Source: Strongylocentrotus purpuratus
Taxonomy: Eukaryota; Echinodermata; Echinoidea; Camarodonta; Strongylocentrotidae
Direction of reading: 5' to 3'
NCBI RefSeq assembly: GCF_000002235.5
Contig: NW_022145611.1
Location: forward strand, 19,466,114 to 19,530,113
Length of the DNA: 64,000 bases
In this document: in pieces, positions 51,601 through 58,903 of the stretch
Layout: each line of letters starts with the position of its first letter
How positions within the stretch are numbered: position 1 is the stretch's first letter
The notes under the pieces: model-generated
The model's input: only the letters and a program-made list of their open reading frames with translations
Database searches by the model: none
What the model was told of the DNA's origin: nothing
Program-made: the position numbers and the translations under genes

Positions 51601-54311
51601 TTGGCCAAGCTATACTCCCTTTAAAGGGATTGGGTAACTTTGTCTGCACTCGTTAGGCTTAGGCAGCTCGGTGATTGACACTGTCAGTTTGGCTACTGGA
51701 GCTGCAGTTGGCCAAGCTACACTCCCTTTAAAGGGATTGGGTAACTTTGTCTGCACTCGTTAGGCTTAGGCAGCTCGGTGATTGACACTGTCAGTTTGGC
51801 TACTGGAGCTGCAGTTGCCCAAGCTACACTCCCTTTAAAGGGATCGGGTAACTTTGTCTCAGATTCTGAAACAAAATCCTGGATTTAGCTCATGCTGCAA
51901 TGACAATTATAAACCTTTAGGTCAGTCAGGGACCCCATGACTTTTACAAGCCAATCGCCTGTTTGCATTATCAAGATATTTATGATTGAACATTGTAATC
52001 AAATTTTGCGTTTCCCTAACTGTTTTCATAATTCATTGAAGAAAATGAGTATGGTAAAACCGGTCACTCAAAGATTTTTACTTTTTTGAGGCACTTTGTG
52101 ATCATCTTGAAGCCCGATTTTTTACACATTACATGACATTACATGACATAACACCATATCACAGACATTATTAACACGTAGGGCCATGAATCTCAGATTT
52201 AACATTGTTGAACAATGCCTTTTTTTACCATTTGTTATCTGATGGCTCCTACAGGCATACAGGAACACGGTTGGTGTACCAAGGCATTGGTGTTTCAAGC
52301 GCAAGTACCTGCAGGGTAAAAGAGGTATCATCAAGCCACCGTTTGAGCTGCCAGAGTTCATCCAGAGAACAGGCATCATGGAGATGAGGCAGGCCCTGCA
52401 AGAAAAGGTACGTGATTGGTGTCAGCCTTGTATATTTAGATGGAAATGAGATGAGCCTTACAAAATGTCCTTTTTTTTAAATTAGGTTGAAATGGAAATA
52501 TGTGCATAGTTGTCAGAACACAACATATTGGATGCTGAATATATAGCAGATAGGAGTGAGATAATAAGCAACCAGGGGGGTGTTTCATAAAGCTGTGCGT
52601 CAAGCTTCGAATGACTTTACAAATTATTTTAATATGAAGAGCCAAATGGGATGCCCGAGTTTTTACTGACATTTTAACAAAGTGTGACTGTATATCCCAT
52701 AATCTCAATTAAATTGTAGCAGAAAATACACTTTGCATTAAAATGTTTTGTTTATAATGATAAATTAAAAGGATTTGAGAATTCCATTTAGCTCTTCATA
52801 TTCAAGTCATTCGTAAAGTCATGCATAACTTTACGCACAGCTTTATGAAACACCCCCTGGATTCAAAGGAAATGAAGTATGCTTCATGTGAAACTTACTC
52901 AAAATGTTGATATAGCCGAAATAGCCGCTTTTATAATAATCTATTTAGATGGTTAGAAGCTCTTGCTTTTTCAAATGTGAAACCCAGTCTTTCCATCTAC
53001 GAAAGAAATTATTGGGGGAGGGGGGCTATAAGCGTGAAGATGAATATGAAAGCTAAAGTTTCTTCATGTTTCTTGAATGCAGGAAGAGCAGCAGACAATG
53101 AAGACAAAGATGCGACAGAAAGTCCGACCCAAGATGGGCAAGATTGACATTGATTACCAGAAACTCCACGATGCCTTCTTTAGGTAATACTCCCATTAGT
53201 TCTCAAGAATCAAGTTTTGTATATGTCGTTGGCAATTGTGATAAAAATAAGTGATTTTGTTAACCTTTTACATCAGTTATCCTTTATTATTATGATTACT
53301 ATGATTTAAACCAAAACAAAAATTCATAATGAAAGGTTGAGTCTAGTGTGCGATATTCTCTTACTCTCTCACTCTCTCTCTCTCTCTCTCTCTCTTTTCA
53401 ATTTCGGTAAAAGGTTGTTTTTCAGAAATCCTTCTGCATTCTTACCTTTAAGGTACATTCTTTTCCAAAAATGTTGTATATATTGCAAAAGAATACTGTG
53501 TGTGTCAAAAGCATTATTAATTGTTCTATTTTTGATTGACAGATGGCAGACAAAGCCCAAGCTGACCATACACGGTGACCTGTACTACGAAGGGAAAGAG
53601 TTTGAAACCAAACTGAAGGAGAAGAAACCGGGAGAACTGAGTGAGGAGCTGAGGACAGCTCTCGGCATGCCTACAGGAGGTGTAAGTAAAGGCTTTGTAG
53701 ACCGATAGGATAGCACACGTCCTTATGTGCAAGAAAAAGTACAGAGATTTAGTTTGCTCTACACAGAGGTATTCTGAAGTGATAACACAAGCATCATACA
53801 TTGTAGTATATGTTATAGATTTACTCTGAGTTTTGTAATTATGTATCACCATACACAGTTGTGTTGTACACAATCAAAATTGCAACAGATTTTCAGAATT
53901 GTGCTGGAAATTGCCTTAGGATGTTCAGTGAAACATCTTTTGAAGAAAAAGAAAAGGAAATGTTATTTCTTCACAGGTTGTTTTTGATGGACTTGTTTTT
54001 TGCTTGAATTTTTCACTCATCCTCTACCATAGCTGATTGTGATTCCAAGATGAGTGGTGAGCACTCACATGTAACTATAGACCAGAAGAAGTAATGCATT
54101 TTGTTTTTTATATAGAGCAAGTTGATGTAGAAATAATCATTCAAGTCGTACTAGTTAAAGTTTGAATTAATTTTTAACATGGCAAGGGGAAATGACTTGG
54201 GGATAATTGCTGAGGGAAGTCACTAAATGTGTCGGGTTTATTTTATGATCAGAATTTGGGAATGAAATATGAATGGAAGGGGGAGAGAGAGGGGAAAGAG
54301 AAGAGAGAGAA

Positions 54312-54342
<31 letters not shown>

Positions 54343-57300
54343 ACATTCCAGTTTGAAGCATATTAATCTATTTACAAAATTTGAATCTTGAATCCCACAG
54401 AATGCTAACAACTACCCCCCGCCCTGGTTGATTGCCATGCAGAGGTACGGACCCCCACCCTCGTACCCACATCTCAAGATCCAGGGACTCAATGCACCCA
54501 TCCCAGAGGTGAGCAAATTGGTTTCTAGCTTTTGGCAGCGGTGATGATTAAATACGAGTATGATGTTGAAATCATCTAGATAAGCAGCATATTACAACAT
54601 TTTAAATTATTTGTGTGAATAAAAGTCTGAAAGTGGAGATGTTTCCTCTATATGCATATGAAGGACTTTATTGTTTGTAGTCCATTTATCATATTTACAT
54701 GTTTGATTATTCAATTACAGAAATTAAACCTTTCTATGTGACTGCAGTCCTACGTGAACATTCTAGATAGTTCTAAATTGACAATGCAAATAACATTTCT
54801 TGTCCCCAACATTCTCTTTGAATTTTCATGTTCTACATTCTTATACTTCATTATCACCTCATATTACCCTGTTTTGATGTAAATTGTGCCTTATTTTGTA
54901 TTCATGTTGGTAACGATTGTTTTAATCTGGACAGAGTTGTTCCTTTGGTTACCATGCCGGAGGATGGGGGAAGCCCCCTGTGGATCAGACTGGCAAGCCT
55001 CTCTATGGAAACGTCTTTGGCACAGATGCTGCTGACCTCAAGGTACATTGTTTATTTTCCTTTTTTTCTTCACATTTAATCAGACAAAGTCATGGATTTT
55101 CACTGTGATCCTTATGCTACCAATCAGAACACACTGTAGTCTTTAGAATCTATAACTTCAGCTGTTTTAGTTATTTTCCAGGGTATAGACTTAATTGTTT
55201 CACTGAGACTAAATAAAGATGTTATTTCATTCATTGGAGGGAGTCTTGTTTCAATTTCCTCTAGAAAATATATTTTTTAGCTTGAGTAACACACTAAGAA
55301 AGTTTGCTTATCCTGCAATTTTAGTTGAATTTACTGCTTGTCTGGCTTCTTGCAAATGTTCGACAAATAGGGAAGTACTTGTTGCTAAGTTTTGCTGTCA
55401 TATCAGAATCTCCTTCAGACTTTCCTGTTTAATTATGTATTCTCTTCTTGCTTCCTTTAGGCTGAGGAGGAGGAAGAGATTGATACGACAAGATGGGGTG
55501 AACTTGAGAGTGAGTCAGAAGAGTCATCATCAGAGGAGGAGAGTGAAGAGGAGAGAGAAGGAGGAGAGATAGACGAGAGTGGTCTTATCACTCCAGCTGA
55601 CGGGTAAGTCACTAGATATGTAAAATGAGAGAGAGAGAGATGATGAGTTGTGTTATTGGGAGATAAGATATGGGATACAGAGAAAGGATACATATTGCTG
55701 GTAGAGAGGATAGAGATAGAGATAAAAGAGGAAGGGTTAGCTGAGAGTTGCTTTGTAAAATTGAAATGATAAAGTGCTTTTCATGGTTGAAAATTCATGA
55801 TAGTTATGAGGGAAAGAGAAAGGAGGAAGGCAAATATAGGTAGCAGAAAATAAAGATTTGAGTTGGTATTTTTAAAAGAGACGAAAATATTTCATTTGCA
55901 ATGTATGAATTGAGGTATATATGTCATTGATCATGAAGATGTTGTATCAAGTCTGTCATTTGAATAAAGTAAAGTTTAAAATGAAACATATTCATCCACA
56001 ATCATAACGTCATCAGCTCTTTAACCCCGTACCTTTTGTCCTTTCCTTTCCTCATGGCAGTGGGTTGATCACTCCCAGCGGCCTCACCTCCATTCCCACT
56101 GGCATGGAGACTCCGGACATGATTGAGCTGCGTAAGAAGAAGATAGAGGATGCCATGGAACAGGGTACGGAGACTCCGCAGCTCTACACCGTCATCCCGG
56201 AGAAGAAGACTAATGTAGGAGCCGCCATGGTGGGATCCACTCATGTCTATGATCTACCTCCAGTAAGTGGTCCTTTCAAATTTTTAAGCATGTGTAACAG
56301 GAACTCAGTGTGCAGAAGGGGTTGGTATAACTGTGACTGGGTAGGGAACTGGAATTGTAGGGGTGGATGGTTTAAATGCTACATTCAAGTGCATATCTGT
56401 AGACCTATGTCATATTGGTCCTGTTAGTCCCATTGGACCTTAACCCTATTTTAACTGGGCTATTTCAGACCAGGTTTTTACTGGGGGGGGGGGGGTCAAT
56501 TTGACCCCCCCCCCCCTAAGATCTCGGCCGTTTCACCGCCGATCGCCGCGAAAATTTGCATGCATGTCAAGTGAAGTGTATAGAATACTATGGTAATTTC
56601 AAATTTTTAAAAAATTCACTCATTTGCATATTTATGGTAATTTATGCAAACAATGTCATCAAATTCACATTTCTGCCCATAAATCATAGATTATTCATGT
56701 TTACATATTCTTTTTCACTACATATATTTATTAGACCATTTGGAATAATAATACAACACAAAAAATTGGAAGAGCCAGGTTATTCCTTATGTTATCTCTT
56801 GTTTTTATAATTTCTTATGTATTTCATTGTTTTTTTAACTTATGTATTTTATTGTTTTTGTTGTTTTATTTCATTTATAACTACAATTCAACTATTTTGA
56901 CCTCAAAACAAACATCTAAACTTTAAACAAGACTGAATAACCAATGTTTTATCTATTATTTCATTTATAACTACAATTCAACTATTTTGACCTCAAAACA
57001 AACATCTAAACTTTAAACAAGACTGAATAACCAATGTTTTATCTATTTTTAGGAAAAATGACTTTTACATATGTTTTGTACACAAATCACGAAAATGAGC
57101 GATTTTCGGGCTGACATGCACAGACAAAAGGTCACGTGAACTTGTAACCCTACGTCCGATTTTCAAAAAAATCGTTTTAAAAGATGCGTAAGACTCGAAA
57201 GTAAAAAGTCATGAAAGGAAAATTTTATATCTGCCGCGGTTTCGGAGTAGTCGTGAAATTTCTACAGGGGGGGGTCAAATTGAACCCCCCCCCCCCCCCA

Positions 57301-58756
57301 GTTAACATAGGGTTAAGGATGCTTTTAATGTAGTCCTGTTGGTCGTAAGTCTAATAGGTATAGGTTTCAAGGGACTTATTAGTCATAAGACTTGTAAGGT
57401 AGGAAAAGAAACATTAGATGAGATTCAGGTATTATGGGCAACCTCTGAAAGGATCCGATTCCAGATTCCCTAGCTGAATGTTACTCCAGATAAACCATGT
57501 TTTAAAAGGTTGAAATGATTCAGTGCCATGGCACAATGAAATGATTATTACTGATAGAAAGCTTGCAGTCAAATCCAGAAATTTGACCAAGCTCCATGGG
57601 CAGTATATTGTCACATACAGAGGCAAAAAGTAATGAACCATCAATGAAATATAGATGAATAATTTTTAGATTCGGGTCCGCACATGTCGTAATATGTATT
57701 GCATTTCTTCTTACTAGGTTGGTGCTAAGAAGCTAGCAGGAGCAACAGCGAGCGAAGGAGTAGCCATTGCCTTAGATCCAAGTGAATTGGATATGGATAC
57801 AGAAGCTATGACAGCCAAGTGAGTAAAAGCCTCTATTTAATGTCTTCTTCTCCTTTTTGTGCTGTGAAAAAGATTTTCTACTAATTTCTTTGGAATAGAA
57901 GTATGTCATGTTGCCACATCATTTTTAGTGCATCTTTTGGAGTTTGAGATGTTCAGAAATTGAACATGTTCTTCGAAGATGTGTTTTGCGTTATTTTATG
58001 AATGCAAGGTGTACCTTTCAATGTTATATTATATTTATTGATGTGATCAAGCAAGGTGATAAAAAGGAGTTTCCTACAGGAAGTTTATGAATTGTTTGCG
58101 AAGTGAACAGAGATGGCTGTGTTATAGACTTGTCATCAATATTTGATATCTAGCTGGGGAGATCCACAAATTCTTATGTCTTCTCAATAAACATCGTGAA
58201 TTTCTATTTCATTTCTTTCCCTATCAGGTATGAGGAGCAAGTAAGAGAACAGCAGAGCCAACTGGAAAAGGAAGACTTCAGTGACATGGTGGCTGAACAT
58301 GCAGCTAAACAGAAGGTGAGAAAGAAACATCAAGTATTATTGCTGAAAAATCAAAAGATTTGGATTAACCCCTGACACATTTCTTGAGAATATGACAAGA
58401 AATGAGTAGAATATAATAAAAATGAGTGCATCGTAATCTACAGTATTTTTAGTTCTCATGCATTTTGTCCAAGAATGAATGGAATTAAATTTAGGTGATA
58501 CTCTTCCATTATCCTGCTGAGATATTTCAATGATAAGAGGTCTTGTCTTTTTAATCGCATTTTGATACCATTTACCATCTCAGTGCATATTATTACAGTT
58601 TGTAGTTTCTTCAAGATTTGACATGACTTTGATGTAACATATTGTATATTTTATATCTTTCTTTCTTCTTTTCTTTTTCTTGTACAGAACAAGCGTAAGA
58701 AACAGACCCAGGACAGTGGAAGGGCAGCCAAGAAATACAAGGAGTTCAAGTTCTGA
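25658..58756 (+). CDS. SF3B2: splicing factor 3B subunit 2 (SF3b145/SAP145), complete, 20 coding exons
   Basis: Exons: 25658-25742, 35497-35556, 35990-37605, 38117-38285, 38657-39043, 39542-39640, 40652-40800, 43010-43228, 44092-44202, 44587-44742, 52255-52407, 53083-53183, 53543-53681, 54401-54508, 54935-55042, 55461-55603, 56061-56262, 57718-57818, 58228-58315 and 58688-58756. All are GT-AG and phases agree throughout; the total is about 1420 aa against 895 in human. It is a core subunit of SF3b in the U2 snRNP, binds SF3B4 and holds pre-mRNA near the branch site. Order: SAP domain (about 10-45), M/Q/P pentapeptide repeats (about 120-370), proline-rich then Q/E-rich coiled coil, acidic run (about 820-840), lysine-rich stretch, DUF382 (about 975-1115), PSP motif (about 1130-1195), acidic tail and C-terminal KKYKEFKF. 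The start ATG has A at -3 and G at +4. It ends exactly like the human protein. Confidence 0.97.
26103..26117. repeat. single end of the CCAGTATTCGGTCA MITE family
   Basis: The 15-mer CCAGTATTCGGTCAC matches the terminal repeat of the small element at 34029-34153. Only one end is visible here. Next to it (about 26050-26080) is GGGGCACTGGTCCT, which matches the end of the element at 34461-34900, so scraps of two families abut. Confidence 0.5.
26641..28011. mobile_element. non-autonomous hAT-like DNA transposon, 1.37 kb
   Basis: The terminal inverted repeats TAAGCCTGAGTCA (left) and TAGGCCTGAGTCA (right, reversed) match at 12 of 13 positions. They are flanked by the 8-bp direct repeat ATTGAGAC at 26633-26640 and 28012-28019. 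An 8-bp target duplication with TAG-type ends is the hAT hallmark. Both subterminal regions are rich in AACGGTTAACCG-like motifs, which may be transposase-binding repeats. No transposase is visible. The inside holds a GA microsatellite at about 27597-27624. It sits in SF3B2 intron 1, within an older repeat. Confidence 0.85.
27597..27624. repeat. GA microsatellite inside the hAT-like element
   Basis: A pure (GA)n run of about 14 units. The open frames that cross it are not genes. Confidence 0.9.
28120..29800. other. SF3B2 intron 1 sequence before the LINE
   Basis: No exon can be supported. The frame at 29183-29431 has no recognisable family and no splice context. One arm of a 23-bp inverted repeat, whose partner is at 33848-33870, lies at 28675-28697. 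Confidence 0.5.
29894..32920 (+). mobile_element. LINE (Jockey/CR1/L2/Rex1-type) with open endonuclease-reverse transcriptase ORF
   Basis: One frame stays open for 1008 codons; the first ATG is at 29933, giving about 995 aa. N-terminal cysteines and a histidine (CCGC, CCIC/CFH, CKDC; about residues 22-66) form a PHD-like zinc finger, as in several CR1/L2 elements. An APE-type endonuclease follows (about 143-360), with FNARSLSKNF, FTETWL, YRPP, MGDFNINL and DHFPIF. The reverse transcriptase (about 590-870) has ICNHRPISLLPCFSKLLEKL, YGFRPNHSTDHAL, FLDLSKAFDVMDHDIL, GIPQGSILGPLLFLLYVNDL and the catalytic YADD near residue 809. The C-terminus stops just after FEIYKYLVGIFMYRY, so the last 80-100 aa normally present and the 3'UTR seem absent. 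It lies in SF3B2 intron 1, in sense orientation. The open frame implies a young insertion. Confidence 0.95.
32921..34028. other. SF3B2 intron 1 after the LINE
   Basis: No exon can be supported and there is no LINE 3'UTR or poly-A tail typical of the element above. A short GA microsatellite is at about 33196-33218. The second arm of the 23-bp inverted repeat is at 33848-33870. Confidence 0.5.
34029..34153. mobile_element. 125-bp MITE with CCAG(A/T)ATTCGGTCA ends
   Basis: The left end CCAGAATTCGGTCACGCG and the reversed right end CCAGTATTCGGTCAACGC form an 18-bp imperfect terminal inverted repeat. The inside is palindromic in parts and non-coding. A further single end is at 26103. Confidence 0.65.
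34461..34900. mobile_element. 440-bp MITE with CAGTAGGGGC ends
   Basis: The left end starts CAGTAGGGGCACTGGTCC and the reversed right end starts CAGTAGGGGCGCTGGTCC. The similarity continues for about 60 bp through GATCGTC-T/C-TCATAAACA and GCAGAC. Both ends are flanked by ATAAT, a possible 5-bp target duplication. No coding sequence is inside. A diverged piece of the same family (GTGGACGATCCTTATTTTTT) follows at about 34975-35075. Confidence 0.8.
35497..35556 (+). CDS. SF3B2: SF3B2 exon 2: second half of SAP domain
   Basis: Encodes LKAELVERLFSYYQQQRSI, the second SAP helix. The exon is 60 nt, enters and leaves in phase 1, and the donor is GTAGGT. A second GT four bases later is out of phase with exon 3, which fixes the end at 35556. 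Confidence 0.9.
35990..37605 (+). CDS. SF3B2: SF3B2 exon 3: M/Q/P pentapeptide repeats, proline-rich and coiled-coil parts
   Basis: A single 1616-nt exon, large for this gene. From about 36200 to 36950 it encodes a degenerate pentapeptide array of the form M-Q/H/E-x-P-x (MQPPQ, MHSPQ, MEPPQ, MQSRQ), about 50 copies, without a break in frame. Next come polyproline runs (IPPPPPPPM), then a charged Q/E/R-rich segment (REKHEREAAEVAEVARIAEE) predicted to form a coiled coil. Human SF3B2 has a proline-rich region here but, as far as I recall, no such array. The 15-bp DNA period also opens long antisense frames, which are artefacts. Confidence 0.9.
36200..36950 (+). repeat. SF3B2: in-frame 15-bp coding minisatellite in SF3B2 exon 3
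   Basis: A degenerate 15-nt unit near ATGCAGCCTCCTCAA is repeated about 50 times. Units differ at most positions, yet none shifts the frame. Methionine recurs every fifth residue, with Q, E or H next and proline usual at position 3 or 4. Confidence 0.85.
39961..40212. mobile_element. 252-bp hAT-like MITE with A/T-only core
   Basis: Terminal inverted repeat TAGTGCTGTA on the left and its reverse complement at 40203-40212. Both subterminal regions have GTTTAACCG and AACCGGACGGTT motifs like those of the element at 26641-28011. The centre (about 40038-40130) is nearly pure A with scattered T. The flanking 8 bp do not match, so the target duplication is lost or was not formed. It is in SF3B2 intron 6. 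Confidence 0.65.
40257..40600 (-). mobile_element. interspersed repeat, inverted relative to the copy at 51838-52200
   Basis: Read in reverse, this matches 51838-52200 across its length: TTTAAAGGGAT-T/C-GGGTA, CAAAATCCTGGATTTAGCTC, ATGCTGCAAT, CATAAACCTTTAGGTCAG, AAACCGGTCACTCAAAGAT and CGTAGGGCCATG. Each copy is about 350 bp and non-coding. The family is unknown. Copies lie in introns 6 and 10 of SF3B2. Confidence 0.8.
40652..40800 (+). CDS. SF3B2: SF3B2 exon 7: acidic run, tandem NAGNAG acceptor
   Basis: Encodes AAEKAEFFPPEGEREASDDE and then a run of about ten glutamates before KKKSQSNNQKM. The acceptor reads TTTAGCAG: splicing at either AG keeps the frame and differs by one alanine. The donor is GTAAGA. 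The acidic run resembles the glutamate-rich part of the human protein. Confidence 0.9.
40934..42352. mobile_element. 1.4-kb inverted-terminal-repeat element with GGCC-rich ends
   Basis: Perfect 12-bp terminal repeats: CAGGCCTTAAAT at 40934 and ATTTAAGGCCTG ending at 42352. ATTACA directly flanks both ends (TGATTACA if two shared bases are counted), so a 6-8-bp target duplication is likely, which fits a hAT-type element. Inside each end are GGCCTCGAGTACC- or GGCCGTCGATGG-type palindromic repeats and short direct repeats (GGCACGTCCAGTT three times). The centre carries a copy of the repeat also found at 26190-28110. No transposase is visible. It is in SF3B2 intron 7. Confidence 0.7.
41345..41850 (+). 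mobile_element. interspersed repeat, copy 2 (inside the 40934-42352 element)
   Basis: Collinear match with 26190-26640 plus 28012-28110, sharing ATTCGACAGCTGAAA, CACACACACTCTCGCCA and ACTACGATCGAGAACATCGT. The similarity seems lower than a recent copy would show. No coding sequence is visible. Confidence 0.7.
42600..42940. repeat. probable interspersed repeat with GTCTGTCCGTCC start
   Basis: Begins with a GTCTGTCCGTCCATACGTAC stretch followed by TCTCAAGAACCGATTGATGA and CCAAACTTGGGTCAT. This word order resembles a repeat seen often in marine invertebrate genomes. No second copy is in the window, so the call rests on recognition alone. Confidence 0.35.
43010..43228 (+). CDS. SF3B2: SF3B2 exon 8: lysine-rich basic segment
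   Basis: Encodes SKNRRRKLKKKKRKAAKRAE, then an E/K-rich stretch, then KVEVEYVAEKIEVIDPAF and FQRIFQAFQ. The KKGKKKEEKVEVEYV core and the FxRIFxAF motif match human SF3B2 just before DUF382. The basic run is a likely nuclear localisation signal. Confidence 0.9.
43272..43516. mobile_element. 245-bp MITE in SF3B2 intron 8
   Basis: The left end GAGGGGTCAGTGACATGAAG and the reversed right end GAGGGTTCAGTGACACAAAG match and continue into ACGTAACTCCAT. The arms are about 40 bp. Nothing coding lies between. Confidence 0.75.
44587..44742 (+). CDS. SF3B2: SF3B2 exon 10: start of DUF382
   Basis: Encodes KKKLRKLNRLSVAELKQLVT and then RPDVVEMHDVTARDPKLLVY, nearly identical to the human segment. This is the conserved core of SF3B2, through which it joins the SF3b complex. 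The intron that follows is 7.5 kb and holds the antisense array. Confidence 0.92.
45165..45256 (-). repeat. possible tRNA-derived SINE head
   Basis: On the minus strand the sequence GTGGTCTAGTGGTTCACACC contains TGGTCTAGTGG, which fits a tRNA box A. A weak box-B-like GCCGGTGTGAAACTACC follows about 25 bases on. It does not fold into a full tRNA by eye. The plus-strand sequence right after it (GGGTGGCCAACCTTTT) looks like a hAT element end, so this may be a junction of fragments. Confidence 0.25.
46744..47423. mobile_element. 680-bp foldback (long palindromic) element in SF3B2 intron 10
   Basis: The left arm from 46744 and the reversed right arm ending 47423 match for about 270 bp: AGC-A/G-ACCAAATTGGTA, TTATTTAGTCTTTTTTCTG, TCATGGACAATGCAATCCCA, AAAATTGTGTTATTTA, AACCATTAAATG and TTTTTACTGTTGTCCCACAT. 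Weaker pairing (TCGTAGACAGAAATTG) continues inward. Only about 100-150 bp in the centre is unpaired. There is no coding sequence. Confidence 0.85.
48350..48450. repeat. purine-rich GA-type low-complexity tract
   Basis: AGAGAGAGAGAG and related GA/GGA words with little else. The long open frames on the minus strand (LSLS-rich) are by-products. Confidence 0.7.
48540..49020. repeat. degenerate ~60-bp minisatellite
   Basis: The phrase AGCTTGTCACAATACAGAT or a close variant starts near 48550, 48613, 48672, 48731, 48833 and 48940, with weaker copies between. Spacing is about 60 bp or multiples. Further similarity (TTGTTGGA, ATGCAATACAC) recurs between copies. A related copy is at about 48025. It lies next to the antisense array. 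Confidence 0.7.
49093..50816 (-). repeat. ~454-bp tandem array of a gene 3' end (about 4 units)
   Basis: The marker ATGATTTTTGTATAAA starts at 49093, 49550, 50003 and 50457, giving periods of 457, 453 and 454 bp. The last unit is cut at about 50816, where a further partial copy (50817-51060) joins the parent copy. Each unit, on the minus strand, holds about 80 codons ending in RPIGGGPEN and a stop, followed by a 3'UTR-like stretch. Units 2-4 are almost identical; the outermost unit (49093-49550) is more diverged. Arrays of this kind usually arise by unequal crossing-over. It is in SF3B2 intron 10. Confidence 0.9.
49230..51649 (-). pseudogene. intronless antisense gene copy in SF3B2 intron 10, possibly stathmin-like, with amplified 3' end
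   Basis: On the minus strand, 51649-51308 reads MQTKLPNPFKG... then TNNEIIQEFRDTGLVAD, GVAFNIQVNN and GFRVPKPPRQLERLGNKPAI. After one TAG codon the same frame continues as FVEKIKEKQNKAALKKQEMK and on through a long charged helix (AAEFVAAADELKKKEAAEKI) to a cysteine/serine-rich tail. A segment of about 50 nt (about 51050-51115) is shifted by +1 and then -1 relative to the array units. The mix of a short 'VAFxI' strand, a basic PPRxLERL link and a long E/K helix recalls stathmin-domain proteins, but the match is weak and from memory. No intron is visible. The stop and shifts suggest a decaying retrocopy. Confidence 0.5.
51542..51862. repeat. 107-bp tandem repeat, 3 copies
   Basis: CTCGTTAGGCTTAGGCAGCT starts at 51542, 51649 and 51756. 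Each unit ends in CTTTAAAGGGAT-T/C-GGGTAACTTT, which is the terminal part of the interspersed repeat that begins at about 51838. The other part of the unit is the 5' end of the antisense coding copy. The units are nearly identical, so the duplication is recent. Confidence 0.9.
51838..52200 (+). mobile_element. interspersed repeat, inverted relative to the copy at 40257-40600
   Basis: Matches the reverse complement of 40257-40600 over its full length, with scattered substitutions. It lies just before SF3B2 exon 11, ending about 55 bp from the acceptor. Confidence 0.8.
52255..52407 (+). CDS. SF3B2: SF3B2 exon 11: DUF382 core
   Basis: Encodes VPRHWCFKRKYLQGKRGI, then PPFELPEFIQRTGIMEMRQA and LQEK. 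It is close to identical to the human protein. Phase 0 at both ends. Confidence 0.93.
52572..52860. mobile_element. 289-bp MITE with GGGTGTTTCATAAAGCTG ends
   Basis: The ends are inverted copies: CCAGGGGGGTGTTTCATAAA on the left and CCAGGGGGTGTTTCATAAAG reversed on the right. Both go on through GCTGTGCGT, ATGACTTTAC and ATATGAAGAGC. The arms are about 70 bp. It resembles a MITE family common in marine invertebrates. It is in SF3B2 intron 11. Confidence 0.85.
53083..53681 (+). CDS. SF3B2: SF3B2 exons 12-13: end of DUF382, start of PSP
   Basis: Exon 12 (53083-53183) encodes MRQKVRPKMGKIDIDYQKLH and then DAFF. Exon 13 (53543-53681) encodes WQTKPKLTIHGDLYYEGKEF and then the PSP opening KPGELSEELRTALGMPTGG. 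The split codon (AG/A) gives arginine where human has lysine. A CT microsatellite at about 53360-53395 lies in the intron. Confidence 0.93.
54284..54344. repeat. GA microsatellite in SF3B2 intron 13
   Basis: A (GA)n run with GAAA and GGGG interruptions, close to the exon 14 acceptor (exon starts 54401). Minus-strand LSLS frames here are artefacts. Confidence 0.85.
54401..55042 (+). CDS. SF3B2: SF3B2 exons 14-15: PSP motif and following conserved block
   Basis: Exon 14 (54401-54508) encodes NYPPPWLIAMQRYGPPPSYP, then HLKIQGLNAPIPE, the proline-rich PSP motif. Exon 15 (54935-55042) encodes SCSFGYHAGGWGKPPVDQTG and then KPLYGNVFGTDAADLK. Both are 108 nt and phase 0. Conservation to human is very high. 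Confidence 0.95.
55461..56262 (+). CDS. SF3B2: SF3B2 exons 16-17: acidic segment and ETP motifs
   Basis: Exon 16 (55461-55603) encodes EEEEEIDTTRWGELESESEE and more acid/serine, then ESGLITPADG. Exon 17 (56061-56262) encodes GLITPSGLTSIPTGMETPDM, IELRKKKIEDAMEQ and TETPQLYTVIPEKK. The TP sites match phosphorylation-type motifs in the human protein. Confidence 0.93.
56438..57318. mobile_element. 880-bp inverted-repeat element with poly-G/poly-C inner ends
   Basis: The left end CCTTAACCCTATTTTAACTG and the reversed right end CCTTAACCCTATGTTAACTG match at 19 of 20. Just inside each end is a G run, then GTCAA-T/A-TTGA-A/C, then a C run, which itself is palindromic. The middle contains a 93-bp tandem duplication (about 56864-57050; TTTCATTTATAACTACAATT starts each unit). 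No coding sequence. It is in SF3B2 intron 17. Confidence 0.75.
56864..57050. repeat. 93-bp tandem duplication inside the element at 56438
   Basis: ATTTCATTTATAACTACAAT to CCAATGTTTTATCTATT occurs twice in a row, almost without differences, so the duplication is recent. Confidence 0.9.
57718..58756 (+). CDS. SF3B2: SF3B2 exons 18-20: C-terminus
   Basis: Exon 18 (57718-57818) encodes VALDPSELDMDTEAM-type sequence, exon 19 (58228-58315) YEEQVREQQSQLEKEDFSDM and VAEHAAKQK, exon 20 (58688-58756) the basic NKRKKQ stretch and final KKYKEFKF. The stop TGA is at 58754-58756. The last residues equal the human C-terminus. Confidence 0.95.
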
Positions 58757-58903
58757 TTCATGCTCGTCCAGATATGTCATATGTATATTTTAGGCTATCT
58801 GAAGCAAACATTACTTATTTTTAGAGTGTCATTTTGTTAATACATGGATAATATCCATAGGGTAAAAAAGTTGAAAATGAAAGTACAGTACTGTCCTTCA
58901 GCC

